NCBI GenBank assembly: GCA_021160705.1
Contig: JAGHBZ010000455.1
Location: forward strand, 1-13,631
Reading direction: 5' to 3'
Source: Candidatus Sumerlaeota bacterium
GTDB lineage: Bacteria > Sumerlaeota > Sumerlaeia > MWCT01 > JAGHBZ01
DNA length: 13,631 bases
Part shown: one piece after another, positions 1 to 9,107 of the stretch
Layout: each line of letters opens with the position of its first letter
Position numbering within the stretch: position 1 is the first letter of the stretch
The notes under the pieces: model-generated
Databases searched by the model: none
Told to the model about the DNA's origin: nothing
The model's input: the letters and a program-made list of their open reading frames with translations, nothing else
Program-made: the position numbers and the translations under genes

Positions 1-2938
1 ATATATCTATGCGGTGCAGGAATCTCGCTTTATCTCGCAGCTCCCTCAGTTGCTGAAAAAATTTAATTATAAATATATTAACCTGTCGGCACCAAATCCC
101 ATTTGTGGAGAGAACCCTTCTATATTTATCGCTGGTGATGAGAATGGTGCTTTTATGTGGGAGGCATTAGATGGCTCAACTATGTTGACATATTCTGAAC
201 CACACTTTTACAAGTCAAATAAGGAAATCAGTGTAGGGCAGGATGCTGATGGCTCAGTAGGAATATTTTATAATGCTGGCTGGCATCAATTGACAACCTA
301 CAAAAAAGGTGAATATCTTCACTATACACTCTCAATTACCGCCGATAAAAAAATATATTTAAAAGTAAGAACTAAAACAGGTTCTCTATTGGTAGATGAA
401 GAGTTTTTAAACCGTCTACCAGCACTAAATTACTTGGTCTATCTTTTTTGGGCTTATCCTGAAGCAGAAGGTAAAATAAAAAATCTAAAAATAACCCGAG
501 GGTCTAATGTTATATTGTCCTGCCCGTTTAGCCAAAAAGTTATGTCCGAATGGACAACAGAGATTGGGGCAGAGAGTGTCAGGATTATTAATGGTGCTCT
601 CTGTGTGCAGAAAAAAAGTCAGAATATGAAAGGACTAAGACTAAAGAAGACATTATCAATTCCCTTTGAGATTGAATTTGATTTAAAAGTAATTTCAGGG
701 TCGCCTCGTCTAACATTATTAAGCGCTGAGACCATAGCTCAAAAGCTAAGAGTAATTACAAATGCACCTGATATAGAAGGTGTTCCTGGTGATTTCACAA
801 TGGTGGAGTTATTTGAGAGAATTCCAGCAAGTCAAAAACGTATCAAATTAGAGCCAAATGACCTGGTATTTGATTTTTACCAGCCCTGGGGTATTAATGG
901 AGATAAATTGATAAAATTGCATAAAGACACAGAAGTAAAAATATCCAGTGCAGAGGCCCTCTCCTGTCTGGCAAGAAGATGGGGTCTTTATGATTTTCAG
1001 AAGCAGATAGAATTTTTATGGAAGCCATTGCTAATTTCCCAGAACCATGACCCTCAATATTGCGCGGAGCAGAATTTTGGAGTGGCGATTGGACAACCAG
1101 TTTATTGGGCAGCCTTTGAGTTGGCTAAAATGAGCAAGCAACTCGCTGAGCTGAGCATAAATAAATTACTCGATGAATTGACCGCAGAGATTGATACCAA
1201 AGGGCACACAAGGGTATGTGTATTCAATCCTCTGGTGCAAAGTGCGGAGAAAATTGCCTCTTTGGAAATTACCGAGCCTATGCTCAGTAACGATATTATC
1301 TTATTAGATGGGAAAAAAGTCTACTCTACCCAAATAGTTGACAAACGATTATTATTTAAATGTAGTCTTCCAGCTTTGGGTTGGAAGTGCTTTTCAGTAG
1401 CTAAAACACAACGAAAATCAAATCTCAATTATGTGAAGTCTTCCGATGAGGGTTTTATATTTGACAACGATTATTTTCGCATCAGCTTTGATAAGAAGGG
1501 CAGAGTTAAGGAACTAATTGAACATCGTACACAAAAAAAACTCTTTGGTGCTCAGAATTCCTTCGGTGTGTTGACAATAGAAGACAAATCCGAAATTCCG
1601 ATTTCAGCCTTTGTAGAATCCCAGGGACCAGTTAGGGCAGTAATAGTGCAGAAGGGAACAATTAAGGGCCTCCCTTACGAGAAACATTATTTACTTTATC
1701 CAGAGTTTAATCATATTGATATATTGGTGCGGGTAGGGGAGAAAGATAAGAAAATCACTAAGACACTGAGGTATGAAGATGATATTGAAGACCTTGCAGG
1801 AAGGGCGTGGTACAGGCTGTGGCATAATTTCTTTAGTTCCCTGAAATTGGCATTTAAGCCTGATTTTCAAGGAGAAGTTTACTTCAATCAACCTTTTTGC
1901 GTGGTTAAGCTCAGGGCAGGTAAGAAACTGGCATATCCGGAAAGGTGGCTAGTTTATAAGAATGATTCTTTAGGAATTACTCTAATAAATTATGGAACGC
2001 AAGGCTATTTAATCAATAAAAACGAAATAGCTAATCTTCTTGTGAGCTCTGCTTCTTATTGGTTAGGAGATTATATAGCGGAGGGAGTGTGCCAGTTCAA
2101 GCAGACAGTTGTGATACATTCAGGGAATTGGCAATGGAGAAGAATAATCCAGCGAGTTGCCGGGATATATTATCCGGTGTTTGCCAGATGGGTCAATAAT
2201 ACTGGAGGTGAATTGCCAGCAACTTTCTCACTGGTCAAGGCGAATGCAAAAAATTCATTTTGTTTTGCAACATATCCAGGCGAGGGGGCGCAAGCTGTAT
2301 TTTATTTTTCAAATTTTTCTGATGAGAACGATTTAATTACTGTGAGACTAAACAATGACACTACCTCTCAGTCGTCTGTTTTTCCATTAAAGCCCTGGGA
2401 ATTTAAAAAGATAGAGTTGCCTATTTCCCCAAAGAAAGAATCTCTACCGGAAGGTGTTATTTATAGTAATTTACCTTATAAAGAGGAAGGTAGAGAAATT
2501 CGTTACTTTGCACCATCTCTGGCATTTGCTACGTTATGGAACCCCGAATCCCTCCTGAATTTGAGGGGCGAGAAGATAGCCGTAGAACCTTGCTCTCAGA
2601 TTGATTTAAATCTAAGAAAAGTGAAAAAGGGCAATGAATCTTTTTATACCTCCTTTTTTGAGCTAACCGGAGAATATGCAAATGTAAGGTTGTGGCTAAG
2701 ATTCACCCCACTCTTTCCAGGCAATAGAAAAGAACTTATCAAAATATATGTCAACAATCGTAGGGTCGCCTGGGATATGGATATAACAAGCTTGGTCCAC
2801 TCAGGAAAAAACGAAATCAAAATTATTACCCCCATAATGATAGACAGCGGGATTGGGGGATTTAAGTATAAGAAAAAGGAGCTTGTTCTGGAATCAGCAC
2901 AGATTTGCGTTGGGAGACTCTGGAGAAGGGAAAAATGA
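1..2938 (+). CDS. GH38-like (alpha-mannosidase-like) glycosidase, 5'-truncated, with inserted beta-sandwich
   Basis: The reading frame is open to the left edge, so the N-terminus is missing; the GTG at 14 is internal. Numbering from that GTG, the visible protein begins in the GH38-like barrel with QESRFISQLPQLL. FMWEALDGS (47-55) follows, then SQNHD (342-346) in the GH38 middle-domain position. FNPL (about 407) and a long beta-rich GH38 C-terminal domain come next. The last ~90 residues (YVNNRRVAWDMDITSLV) resemble a galactose-binding-like beta-sandwich. The gene at 6770-9091 aligns by eye at the first three motifs. Between FMWEALDGS and the middle domain, about 170 residues (68-240) are absent from that paralogue and read like a laminin-G/concanavalin-type sandwich. 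By comparison some 155-160 residues are lost at the edge, giving a full length near 1130. The stop overlaps the next start (ATGATG). The family is fairly sure; substrate and activity are not. Confidence 0.82.
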   Translation, partial: YIYAVQESRFISQLPQLLKKFNYKYINLSAPNPICGENPSIFIAGDENGAFMWEALDGSTMLTYSEPHFYKSNKEISVGQDADGSVGIFYNAGWHQLTTYKKGEYLHYTLSITADKKIYLKVRTKTGSLLVDEEFLNRLPALNYLVYLFWAYPEAEGKIKNLKITRGSNVILSCPFSQKVMSEWTTEIGAESVRIINGALCVQKKSQNMKGLRLKKTLSIPFEIEFDLKVISGSPRLTLLSAETIAQKLRVITNAPDIEGVPGDFTMVELFERIPASQKRIKLEPNDLVFDFYQPWGINGDKLIKLHKDTEVKISSAEALSCLARRWGLYDFQKQIEFLWKPLLISQNHDPQYCAEQNFGVAIGQPVYWAAFELAKMSKQLAELSINKLLDELTAEIDTKGHTRVCVFNPLVQSAEKIASLEITEPMLSNDIILLDGKKVYSTQIVDKRLLFKCSLPALGWKCFSVAKTQRKSNLNYVKSSDEGFIFDNDYFRISFDKKGRVKELIEHRTQKKLFGAQNSFGVLTIEDKSEIPISAFVESQGPVRAVIVQKGTIKGLPYEKHYLLYPEFNHIDILVRVGEKDKKITKTLRYEDDIEDLAGRAWYRLWHNFFSSLKLAFKPDFQGEVYFNQPFCVVKLRAGKKLAYPERWLVYKNDSLGITLINYGTQGYLINKNEIANLLVSSASYWLGDYIAEGVCQFKQTVVIHSGNWQWRRIIQRVAGIYYPVFARWVNNTGGELPATFSLVKANAKNSFCFATYPGEGAQAVFYFSNFSDENDLITVRLNNDTTSQSSVFPLKPWEFKKIELPISPKKESLPEGVIYSNLPYKEEGREIRYFAPSLAFATLWNPESLLNLRGEKIAVEPCSQIDLNLRKVKKGNESFYTSFFELTGEYANVRLWLRFTPLFPGNRKELIKIYVNNRRVAWDMDITSLVHSGKNEIKIITPIMIDSGIGGFKYKKKELVLESAQICVGRLWRREK
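2922..2930 (+). promoter_or_regulatory. Ribosome binding site setting the start at 2935
   Basis: GGAGAAGGG lies just before the ATG at 2935. The same frame opens earlier (GTG at 2905), but that start has no comparable site, and the ten extra residues would precede an otherwise normal signal peptide. The site lies inside the end of the upstream gene, which fits translational coupling. Confidence 0.7.
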
Positions 2939-5421
2939 TGAGACGAAAGAAATACTTATTAGTGACACTTTTAAATTTTAGTTTTGGCGTTTGTGTATGG
3001 GCAAATTTAGTATTGAACCCTGGGTTTGAGACAGGGGATTTGAGCCATTACAATTCTGCGGTTTGGTCAGGCTCTGCAACCATCTCTGTGGACAATACGG
3101 TGGCAAATCATGGCTTACATAGTTTAAAAATCCAAGGAACGTCAGCCTCAGCGACCGTGTGGCAAGATGTAGCTGTTCAGCCGAATACATTTTATGTTGT
3201 GAGTCTATGTGTAAAAACAGAAGCACTGAGCGGGACAGGCACTACTGGATTGGAAGTTAAAACCAATAGTACGTATTACTATTTAAGTCGGGATGCCGAG
3301 GATGCGAGCAACTGGACAGAGCTTCGTGCGCGGTTCAAGACAGACTCAGCCACTTCTGTGCAGATAATCTGCAGTTTTGAGATGTATGGTGGGGGGAGTG
3401 GGACAGCCTGGTTTGACGACCTTCGTGTGGAACCAGAACCAATTCAATCCCCGCCATATTATTTAGGGTTCTCGCGTCGGAGCAATGGTAAACAATGTTT
3501 CACCCTCAATGGTTATGAATTTACTCCAGTGATAATTACTACTCCTTATACGACAGGCAGTTCGAGTCTGGAGAAATTTTTAAATGATGGATTTAATATG
3601 GTGTATATTCCAGTTGAATATGAATGGGTAAATTATACCCAGTTATTTCAGTTTTTTAATTTATGCCGGCATTTAAATATTCCGGTGATTGTGGAGATTA
3701 ATGATGGTGGATTATGGCACTGGCTTCAGAGCCACCCGGAGGGGAATATGGTTTTCTCCTCGGATTATCCCACCCCAGAGGGGTTTGTTCACTACTATCC
3801 AGATTTCCAGAATCCAGCAACCAGACAAAAACATCTTGATGGCTTCACGCAACTGGTTTCCAACCTTTCTGCTTATTACAACGACCCAATTGTGGCTTTT
3901 AGCATTGGTGCGTACGATGCATATCATATTCCTGATGGTGAACATCATAATTTCTGGGATGTTATTTATCCACATCCTAAAGGCGAAGGAAAACAGACCT
4001 GGCTTCCTTATGGTTCTTATGTAGAGGCAAATTATAAAGATTTCCTGACTTCGGAAGGAATTTCAGCCTCGGATATTGGATTCAGCAACATCTCGGAGGT
4101 GAGAGCCCCGCGTGATACTGATGATGCTAACAATGACCTGCATTGGCACAGCTGGATATGGTATAGAAGACATTATGTTATGGAATACGTTTCAGCCACG
4201 GTTAACGCCATAAAAAGCGTTTGTTCACTACCAGTCACAGGTACCTTTGACATAAATTTCTCGCTCAATGATAACTATGCATCTCCCATTCGTCGGATTG
4301 ATGATATATTTGATTTTGTTATCTTGTATTATTATAGTTTAGGTGACCCTGCAGAGGGGGTTGCACCTTCATTACTGGAGACTGCCAGCCGTGACTTTGA
4401 GACCAGTAACACACCGAATATCTCTATGTTTGAATTCAGCTCCCTATTGGGAGCACGTGCAACTACTGCGCGTGATTACCTGACTCAATCCTATTTGTAT
4501 AATCACGGTTTTCACTTTCAACACGCAGACCCATTGGGTCAAAATCGTGAACTTTATGACGAATATGTCCGGGTTATTGGAGAATTTTATGCAAAAGATT
4601 TATGGAGCAATAAACCACCCGCTGCTCAGCTGGCATTACTGATGTCACCAAAGGATATTTATGTCTGGAGAAAGGCTTTTGAATGTGGTAAAAACCTGGT
4701 TAAATTGGGTATACCTTATGATGTAATCTATGATGTGCATCAGGTCTTTGATTATCCTAAGATTTATATACCCAAAGAACAGCCAGCGCTTGAGAACGAT
4801 GCAGAGGCACAATCTATTTTATCCCAATACGTTGGCTCCGGTGGAATCATTCTTCAGAGCATATACCAATTTTTTCCCGGAAATGTAGTAATTTATGATT
4901 TTGAGAGTGGTGAGCAAATAACGAATTATTGGATAGGAGGAAACGGAGAGGGAACATTAGTAGCTGCTACCACAGATATGATTGCTCACTCAGGAGTTCA
5001 TAGCGCAGGCTGGGTATATTATCTGCCAGATACGCCTGCGTATAACTGGCCTACAATTGAAATGACAGCGGGTTGTGGCTGGGAAGGCTTTGATGCATTG
5101 GGTGCCTGGATTTATTTTGACCTTAATGGATATAAAACGGGGTGGACAATTGAGCCTATCCTGATGAATCCATACCCGGATTATGTTAGTTTGGGAAACT
5201 GGAATGCGGGACCCGAAGGTGTACCGCCGCGTACCTGGGTATGGCATACCTGGGATTTAAGCGGGAAAAATGTTGAGCAAGTTTCTCATTTGCGCTGGAC
5301 GTACCATGCAGGTGATGGTTGGGCATCGTTGACACCTGATGGGATTGTCCGAATTTATCTTGATGATATCACGCTTGTGCGTACCCCTTCGAGCTTACTC
5401 AATGGGTGGTATTTTTATTAA
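2935..5421 (+). CDS. Secreted multi-domain glycoside-hydrolase-like protein (CBM4/9-like, TIM barrel, flavodoxin-like, C-terminal beta-sandwich)
   Basis: From the ATG at 2935 the product is 828 residues. Residues 1-23 form a signal peptide (MMRRKK, then a hydrophobic core) with likely cleavage after VWA. Residues 24-168 (NLVLNPGFETGD through TAWFDDLRVEP) match the CBM4/9-type carbohydrate-binding pattern. Residues ~175-560 look like a GH42/GH5-type barrel. There, FSIGAYDAYH (322-331) sits where an Asn-Glu acid/base motif would be expected, and MFEF (498-501) could carry the nucleophile. Residues ~563-642 (LALLMSPKDIYVWRKAF through YVGSGGIIL) resemble the flavodoxin-like domain that follows the GH42 barrel. 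Residues ~653-818 (IYDFESGE through IYLDDITLV) form a second beta-sandwich, probably glycan-binding. The ATG overlaps the preceding stop, and a binding-lipoprotein gene follows after 30 nt. It probably binds and trims a glycan outside the cytoplasm. The exact GH family is unresolved, and it may be catalytically weak. Confidence 0.75.
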   Translation: MMRRKKYLLVTLLNFSFGVCVWANLVLNPGFETGDLSHYNSAVWSGSATISVDNTVANHGLHSLKIQGTSASATVWQDVAVQPNTFYVVSLCVKTEALSGTGTTGLEVKTNSTYYYLSRDAEDASNWTELRARFKTDSATSVQIICSFEMYGGGSGTAWFDDLRVEPEPIQSPPYYLGFSRRSNGKQCFTLNGYEFTPVIITTPYTTGSSSLEKFLNDGFNMVYIPVEYEWVNYTQLFQFFNLCRHLNIPVIVEINDGGLWHWLQSHPEGNMVFSSDYPTPEGFVHYYPDFQNPATRQKHLDGFTQLVSNLSAYYNDPIVAFSIGAYDAYHIPDGEHHNFWDVIYPHPKGEGKQTWLPYGSYVEANYKDFLTSEGISASDIGFSNISEVRAPRDTDDANNDLHWHSWIWYRRHYVMEYVSATVNAIKSVCSLPVTGTFDINFSLNDNYASPIRRIDDIFDFVILYYYSLGDPAEGVAPSLLETASRDFETSNTPNISMFEFSSLLGARATTARDYLTQSYLYNHGFHFQHADPLGQNRELYDEYVRVIGEFYAKDLWSNKPPAAQLALLMSPKDIYVWRKAFECGKNLVKLGIPYDVIYDVHQVFDYPKIYIPKEQPALENDAEAQSILSQYVGSGGIILQSIYQFFPGNVVIYDFESGEQITNYWIGGNGEGTLVAATTDMIAHSGVHSAGWVYYLPDTPAYNWPTIEMTAGCGWEGFDALGAWIYFDLNGYKTGWTIEPILMNPYPDYVSLGNWNAGPEGVPPRTWVWHTWDLSGKNVEQVSHLRWTYHAGDGWASLTPDGIVRIYLDDITLVRTPSSLLNGWYFY

Positions 5422-5451
5422 ATTACACCATAAACATAAGGAGAGACAAAA

Positions 5452-6795
5452 ATGAATAAGAGAAGAAAAATAGTTTTTCTTTCAGTGCTTTGTTGTTTTT
5501 TAATTTTGAGTATTATACTTTTTATCGGTTGTGGCAAGCAGAAAGAAGCGCCATCGGACAAGAGAATTGTGCGCTATGCCAGTTGGACGGCAACCATTAC
5601 AGAATTAAAGCTGATTAAACAGCTGGTAAAGGACTTCAACGAGGCACACAAAGACATTGAGGTAAAGTACGAGGTAATTCCAGGTGATTACTGGAGTAAA
5701 ATCTTTACTACGTATGCAGGTGGTCGTTCATACGACGTATTCTGGATGGATAGCACAATGTCAAGTGGACTGATAAACAAAGGAATGCTCGTTGACCTCA
5801 GTCCACTAATTAAGCGTGATAAAATTAATCTCGACGACTTTTACCCCGCATTACTGGCACCATTTAAGAGAGGTGAACGTATTTACGGTCTTCCTAAAGA
5901 TGCCTGTCCACTTGCATTGTTCTGGAATAAAAAGGTGTTTCGTGAAGCTGGTATTCAGAAACCGCCTGATAATTGGGATGAATTCGTGGAGATAGGTAAA
6001 AAAATTACCGTTGATAGAGACAATGACGGGCGTATTGATGTCTGGGGATTTCTCCCGGGTAACTGGTATCCTTTATGGGCGCCTTTTGTGTGGCAATGGG
6101 GAGGTAAATTTTTTGAGGATACGTCCGTGTGTTTTGATGAACCTTCAGCGATTGAAGGGTTCAAGTTTTTTTGTGAGTTATCTACAAAGCATCATATAGC
6201 CCCGCTCCGTGGAGAAATTGGTGAAATTGATGTTCGGAAGGCTTTTCTAATGAATAAAGTGGGTATGTTTTTTGGCGGATGGTGGGATATGGCTGACCTT
6301 GATAAATATGGGAAAGGACGCCTTGAATATGGGATTGCACCTTTGCCAAAACACAAAGACACTCGAATAACCACAGGGTTCACGACATCGCTTGTGATAA
6401 GCAACAAGAGTAAAGATGTAGAAGCCAGCTGGGAGCTGATTAAATTTTTGACTGGCAAAGAGGGACAACTACGTCGTTGTAGCATTGGAATGGCGGGACC
6501 TTCACGGAGGTCAGTTGCTCATTCGGAGATGTTCAAAGATAAAGCACGGGAACAGACATTTATTGCAGGGTTTGATTATTGTATAGTATGCACACCGCCG
6601 ACACCTGAAGTTATGACACCACTGACTGAAGCTGTTGATTATGTTATGATGGGTAATAAAACTCCGGAACAAGCATTGAAGGATGCTGCAAAAGAATGCC
6701 GACGCATTCTTTCAGAGCTAAAGTCTACCTCATCCAGAAAACAAGGTAATATTGATACAGGAGAAAAAAATGAGAAAGAACAAAAAGACCAGTAG
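5452..6795 (+). CDS. ABC transporter sugar-binding lipoprotein (solute-binding protein family 1)
   Basis: The product is 447 residues. A basic N-terminus and hydrophobic stretch lead to the lipobox LFIGC, so Cys27 is the expected lipidation site. The mature part has the family 1 (MalE/UgpB-like) pattern: VRYASWTATITELKLIKQLV at the first strand and helix, SYDVFWMD (93-100), LVDLSPLI (113-120), YGLPKDA (145-151), FWNKKVFREAG (157-167) and GKVGMFFGGWW-like text near 268-278. Residues 188-196 (DRDNDGRID) form an EF-hand-like calcium loop seen in a subset of these proteins. Its role would be capture of an oligosaccharide for import. No permease or ATPase gene is in the window, so the partners lie elsewhere. 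AAGGAGAG at 5438-5445 supports the start. The last ~25 residues are a charged, low-complexity tail that overlaps the next gene by 26 nt. Confidence 0.92.
   Translation: MNKRRKIVFLSVLCCFLILSIILFIGCGKQKEAPSDKRIVRYASWTATITELKLIKQLVKDFNEAHKDIEVKYEVIPGDYWSKIFTTYAGGRSYDVFWMDSTMSSGLINKGMLVDLSPLIKRDKINLDDFYPALLAPFKRGERIYGLPKDACPLALFWNKKVFREAGIQKPPDNWDEFVEIGKKITVDRDNDGRIDVWGFLPGNWYPLWAPFVWQWGGKFFEDTSVCFDEPSAIEGFKFFCELSTKHHIAPLRGEIGEIDVRKAFLMNKVGMFFGGWWDMADLDKYGKGRLEYGIAPLPKHKDTRITTGFTTSLVISNKSKDVEASWELIKFLTGKEGQLRRCSIGMAGPSRRSVAHSEMFKDKAREQTFIAGFDYCIVCTPPTPEVMTPLTEAVDYVMMGNKTPEQALKDAAKECRRILSELKSTSSRKQGNIDTGEKNEKEQKDQ
6759..6764 (+). promoter_or_regulatory. Ribosome binding site setting the start at 6770
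   Basis: AGGAGA followed by five A residues precedes the ATG at 6770. This favours that ATG over the in-frame TTG at 6752. The site lies inside the end of the upstream lipoprotein gene. Confidence 0.8.
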
Positions 6796-9091
6796 GAGTC
6801 TGTTAAGACAGGAGAAGCCCGAAAAATTAATTCGGAGAATGTTTGGCTGGAAGATAGCTATATGCCAGCATCCAATGTATTTACTTATTGATGAGGACCG
6901 TGGCAAACCAACTGTGGGTGAAAGAGTCCCACCCTGGGGTGCACCCAATGCAAAAGTTTATGTGGGACGTGTTTGGCGTAACCTTAAATCCCTGGATAAG
7001 TATGATGACCTGTTTTTGAATTATCAGTTTTCTGGCGTGGAAATGAAATCTATGGCAGAACGTTTTCCTGAAGTTATAGCGGAACTCAGAAAATATTATA
7101 AAAAAAAGAGACTTGATTTTATTGGAGGAACATACTCCCAGCCACATTTTCAGGTATTAGGTTCTGAAAGTAACTGGCGGCAATTTGTTTTTGGCAAAGA
7201 AGTGTTTCAAAAGCTCTTTGGCAAAAATATAAAGGTCTATTCACGTCAAGAAACGGGTCTACATCAACAGTTGCCACAAATCCTTCGGCATTTTGGATAT
7301 GAGTTTATAGTCATCCCTCCTTTCCCCTGGGCAGTTCAATTTGAGGCTGGAAAGATAGAACTGGTTGGTTACTTCAAGGGAATTGATGCAATAAAAGGCG
7401 ATGAGTTTTTATGGGCAGAAGCATTGGACGGCTCAAAGTTACCTGCGTATTTCAAAGTCAAAGATGCCCAGGAGGGCGGACTTCAATCTGAATTTGTACG
7501 AACAGAAATTATTAAAGATTTATATTCTGGTCCACCACTATGGACGTACTTTCCGGATATGGTTGAAATAAAGTCAAAGACATATAACGATATGAAGAAA
7601 GTTTTTGATTTCACTTTGCTTGAGCCAGCCCTGCAGGAGCGTTTTCAAAAAGCCCCGCCACGTGCCAGTGTGCGCATCTACACGTATTGGTCGTACATAG
7701 AAGGGGTATGGGCTGAAGCCCTCAGTCGGAAAATAAAGGAAGCCGAAGAAGCCGCTGTTCTTGCTGAAGCATTGGCTGTGATGGCTTCTATTGAAGGGAA
7801 GGGACCCAGAGCTCTTGAGAACCGGATTAAGAAAATCTGGCATTTGATTTTGAAATCACAACATCATGATGTACACTGGATTGAAGTCACTGACCTCAAA
7901 CGCAAAGCACTTAGTTGGCTGGATGAGTCCATCAGTATTGCAAACACACTTGCGGTAGAGTCAGCGAGAATTATATTAAAAAAATATAAGAAAGTGGAGA
8001 TGAAATCCTATTTCAATATATTACCTCGAGCACGGCGAACGCTTCTCCATATAGAGCCTTCATTAGCTCCATTAAATAAGAAGACGTTTCAGACTTTTGA
8101 AGATAGGGCACTTGGATTTATAGACCTTCCTGGAGGCGGATATGTTGCATATCCTTCTGCTTCACCAGAGCCAACAATTAAAACTTCACTTAATAAATTT
8201 ATTGAAACTCAACATTACAAAATTGAATTCTCAAATTCTGCTTTAATTAAGGACATCGTGCTGAGAGATAATACCAGTCTTCTTGAGACAGAGGAATACT
8301 TTGGTGGGGAGTTGCGAGCGTATATAAAAAATGCCTGGTATTCTAATTGCTTCTCAGAACAAAATGAGTGTTTTGAAGGTCCTGTAGCTTATATAATACG
8401 GAGAAAGTCCTATTTGAGGCATATACCGGTTACCGAGACATATTTCTTTTTCAAAAAAGAGCCGATTATAAAAGTAGAGCTGGTTTTTGAGTTTAATGGC
8501 GACGAAATTGGGTTATTCTATCAAGATGAGACAAAGATTAATGTTTACTTTCCCACACGTAACCGCCAGAGTGGAGGTGATGAAATCTATTATGATATTC
8601 CGTTCGGTTATGTAGAGGGAAGGGCACAACGACCCATTTTTGCCATTAATTGGCTCTGGTGTAATGGATTGGTCTATGTGAACCGTGGCACTCCAAAACA
8701 CTGGGTAAAAGATGGAGTGGTGGCTAATGTACTTGCTTGGGGTGGAAACCAGTTTTCCAATCGGATGCATTATGGCTGGGAAAGGCAAACAAAGTATGAC
8801 ATTCGTCTATATGGTAAGCAAAAAATTGAGTATTACATACTTCCTCTTGGTGGGAAATTTAACGGCGTCAACTTTGTTAATCTTGTTCAGGATTTGACTT
8901 TTCCTGTTTTTATTGCTCCTGGCGGCAGAGGAGAAAGAAGTTATTATGATTTGCCAGAGCGAAATCTCATTCTGACATCGGCTTTTCTTCGCAATAAGGA
9001 ACCCTGGCTGCGTGGCTATGAACTCCCCTGGAGTAAGCCGTATAAGTTTGGTGCCTGGAAAATTTTTGAAACTCCACTTAGAACTTTGTGA
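6770..9091 (+). CDS. GH38-like (alpha-mannosidase-like) protein with variant active-site motifs
   Basis: The product is 773 residues with no signal peptide, so it is probably cytoplasmic. The GH38-type order is present: an N-terminal strand (KIAICQHPMY, 28-37), GGTYSQPHF (119-127), GSESNWRQFVFGK (131-143), RQETGLHQQLPQIL (159-172), FLWAEALDGS (213-222), the middle-domain box SQHHD (363-367), then a beta-rich C-terminal domain including INWLWCNGL (626-634). Compared with classical GH38 enzymes, the His-x-Asp zinc motif reads His-Pro-Met at 34-36. The Asp-x-Phe-Gly nucleophile motif is replaced by Gln-Glu-Thr-Gly at 160-163, one residue shorter. The His of QHHD is kept. The truncated gene at the left edge has the same QE-to-QLPQ box, so the change looks inherited rather than decayed. 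It may use Glu161, have another specificity, or be inactive. It overlaps the lipoprotein gene by 26 nt and is followed after 16 nt by a sugar kinase. Confidence 0.83.
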   Translation: MRKNKKTSRSLLRQEKPEKLIRRMFGWKIAICQHPMYLLIDEDRGKPTVGERVPPWGAPNAKVYVGRVWRNLKSLDKYDDLFLNYQFSGVEMKSMAERFPEVIAELRKYYKKKRLDFIGGTYSQPHFQVLGSESNWRQFVFGKEVFQKLFGKNIKVYSRQETGLHQQLPQILRHFGYEFIVIPPFPWAVQFEAGKIELVGYFKGIDAIKGDEFLWAEALDGSKLPAYFKVKDAQEGGLQSEFVRTEIIKDLYSGPPLWTYFPDMVEIKSKTYNDMKKVFDFTLLEPALQERFQKAPPRASVRIYTYWSYIEGVWAEALSRKIKEAEEAAVLAEALAVMASIEGKGPRALENRIKKIWHLILKSQHHDVHWIEVTDLKRKALSWLDESISIANTLAVESARIILKKYKKVEMKSYFNILPRARRTLLHIEPSLAPLNKKTFQTFEDRALGFIDLPGGGYVAYPSASPEPTIKTSLNKFIETQHYKIEFSNSALIKDIVLRDNTSLLETEEYFGGELRAYIKNAWYSNCFSEQNECFEGPVAYIIRRKSYLRHIPVTETYFFFKKEPIIKVELVFEFNGDEIGLFYQDETKINVYFPTRNRQSGGDEIYYDIPFGYVEGRAQRPIFAINWLWCNGLVYVNRGTPKHWVKDGVVANVLAWGGNQFSNRMHYGWERQTKYDIRLYGKQKIEYYILPLGGKFNGVNFVNLVQDLTFPVFIAPGGRGERSYYDLPERNLILTSAFLRNKEPWLRGYELPWSKPYKFGAWKIFETPLRTL

Positions 9092-9107
9092 AAAGGAGTA
9101 AAATAAA

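Noticed and set aside
2905..2934. GTG start ten codons upstream for the secreted barrel protein
   Set aside because: It would put extra charged residues before a normal signal peptide, and the good ribosome site points to the ATG at 2935.
6752..6769. TTG start six codons upstream for the second GH38-like gene
   Set aside because: AGGAGA at 6759-6764 lies inside this stretch and is correctly spaced only for the ATG at 6770.
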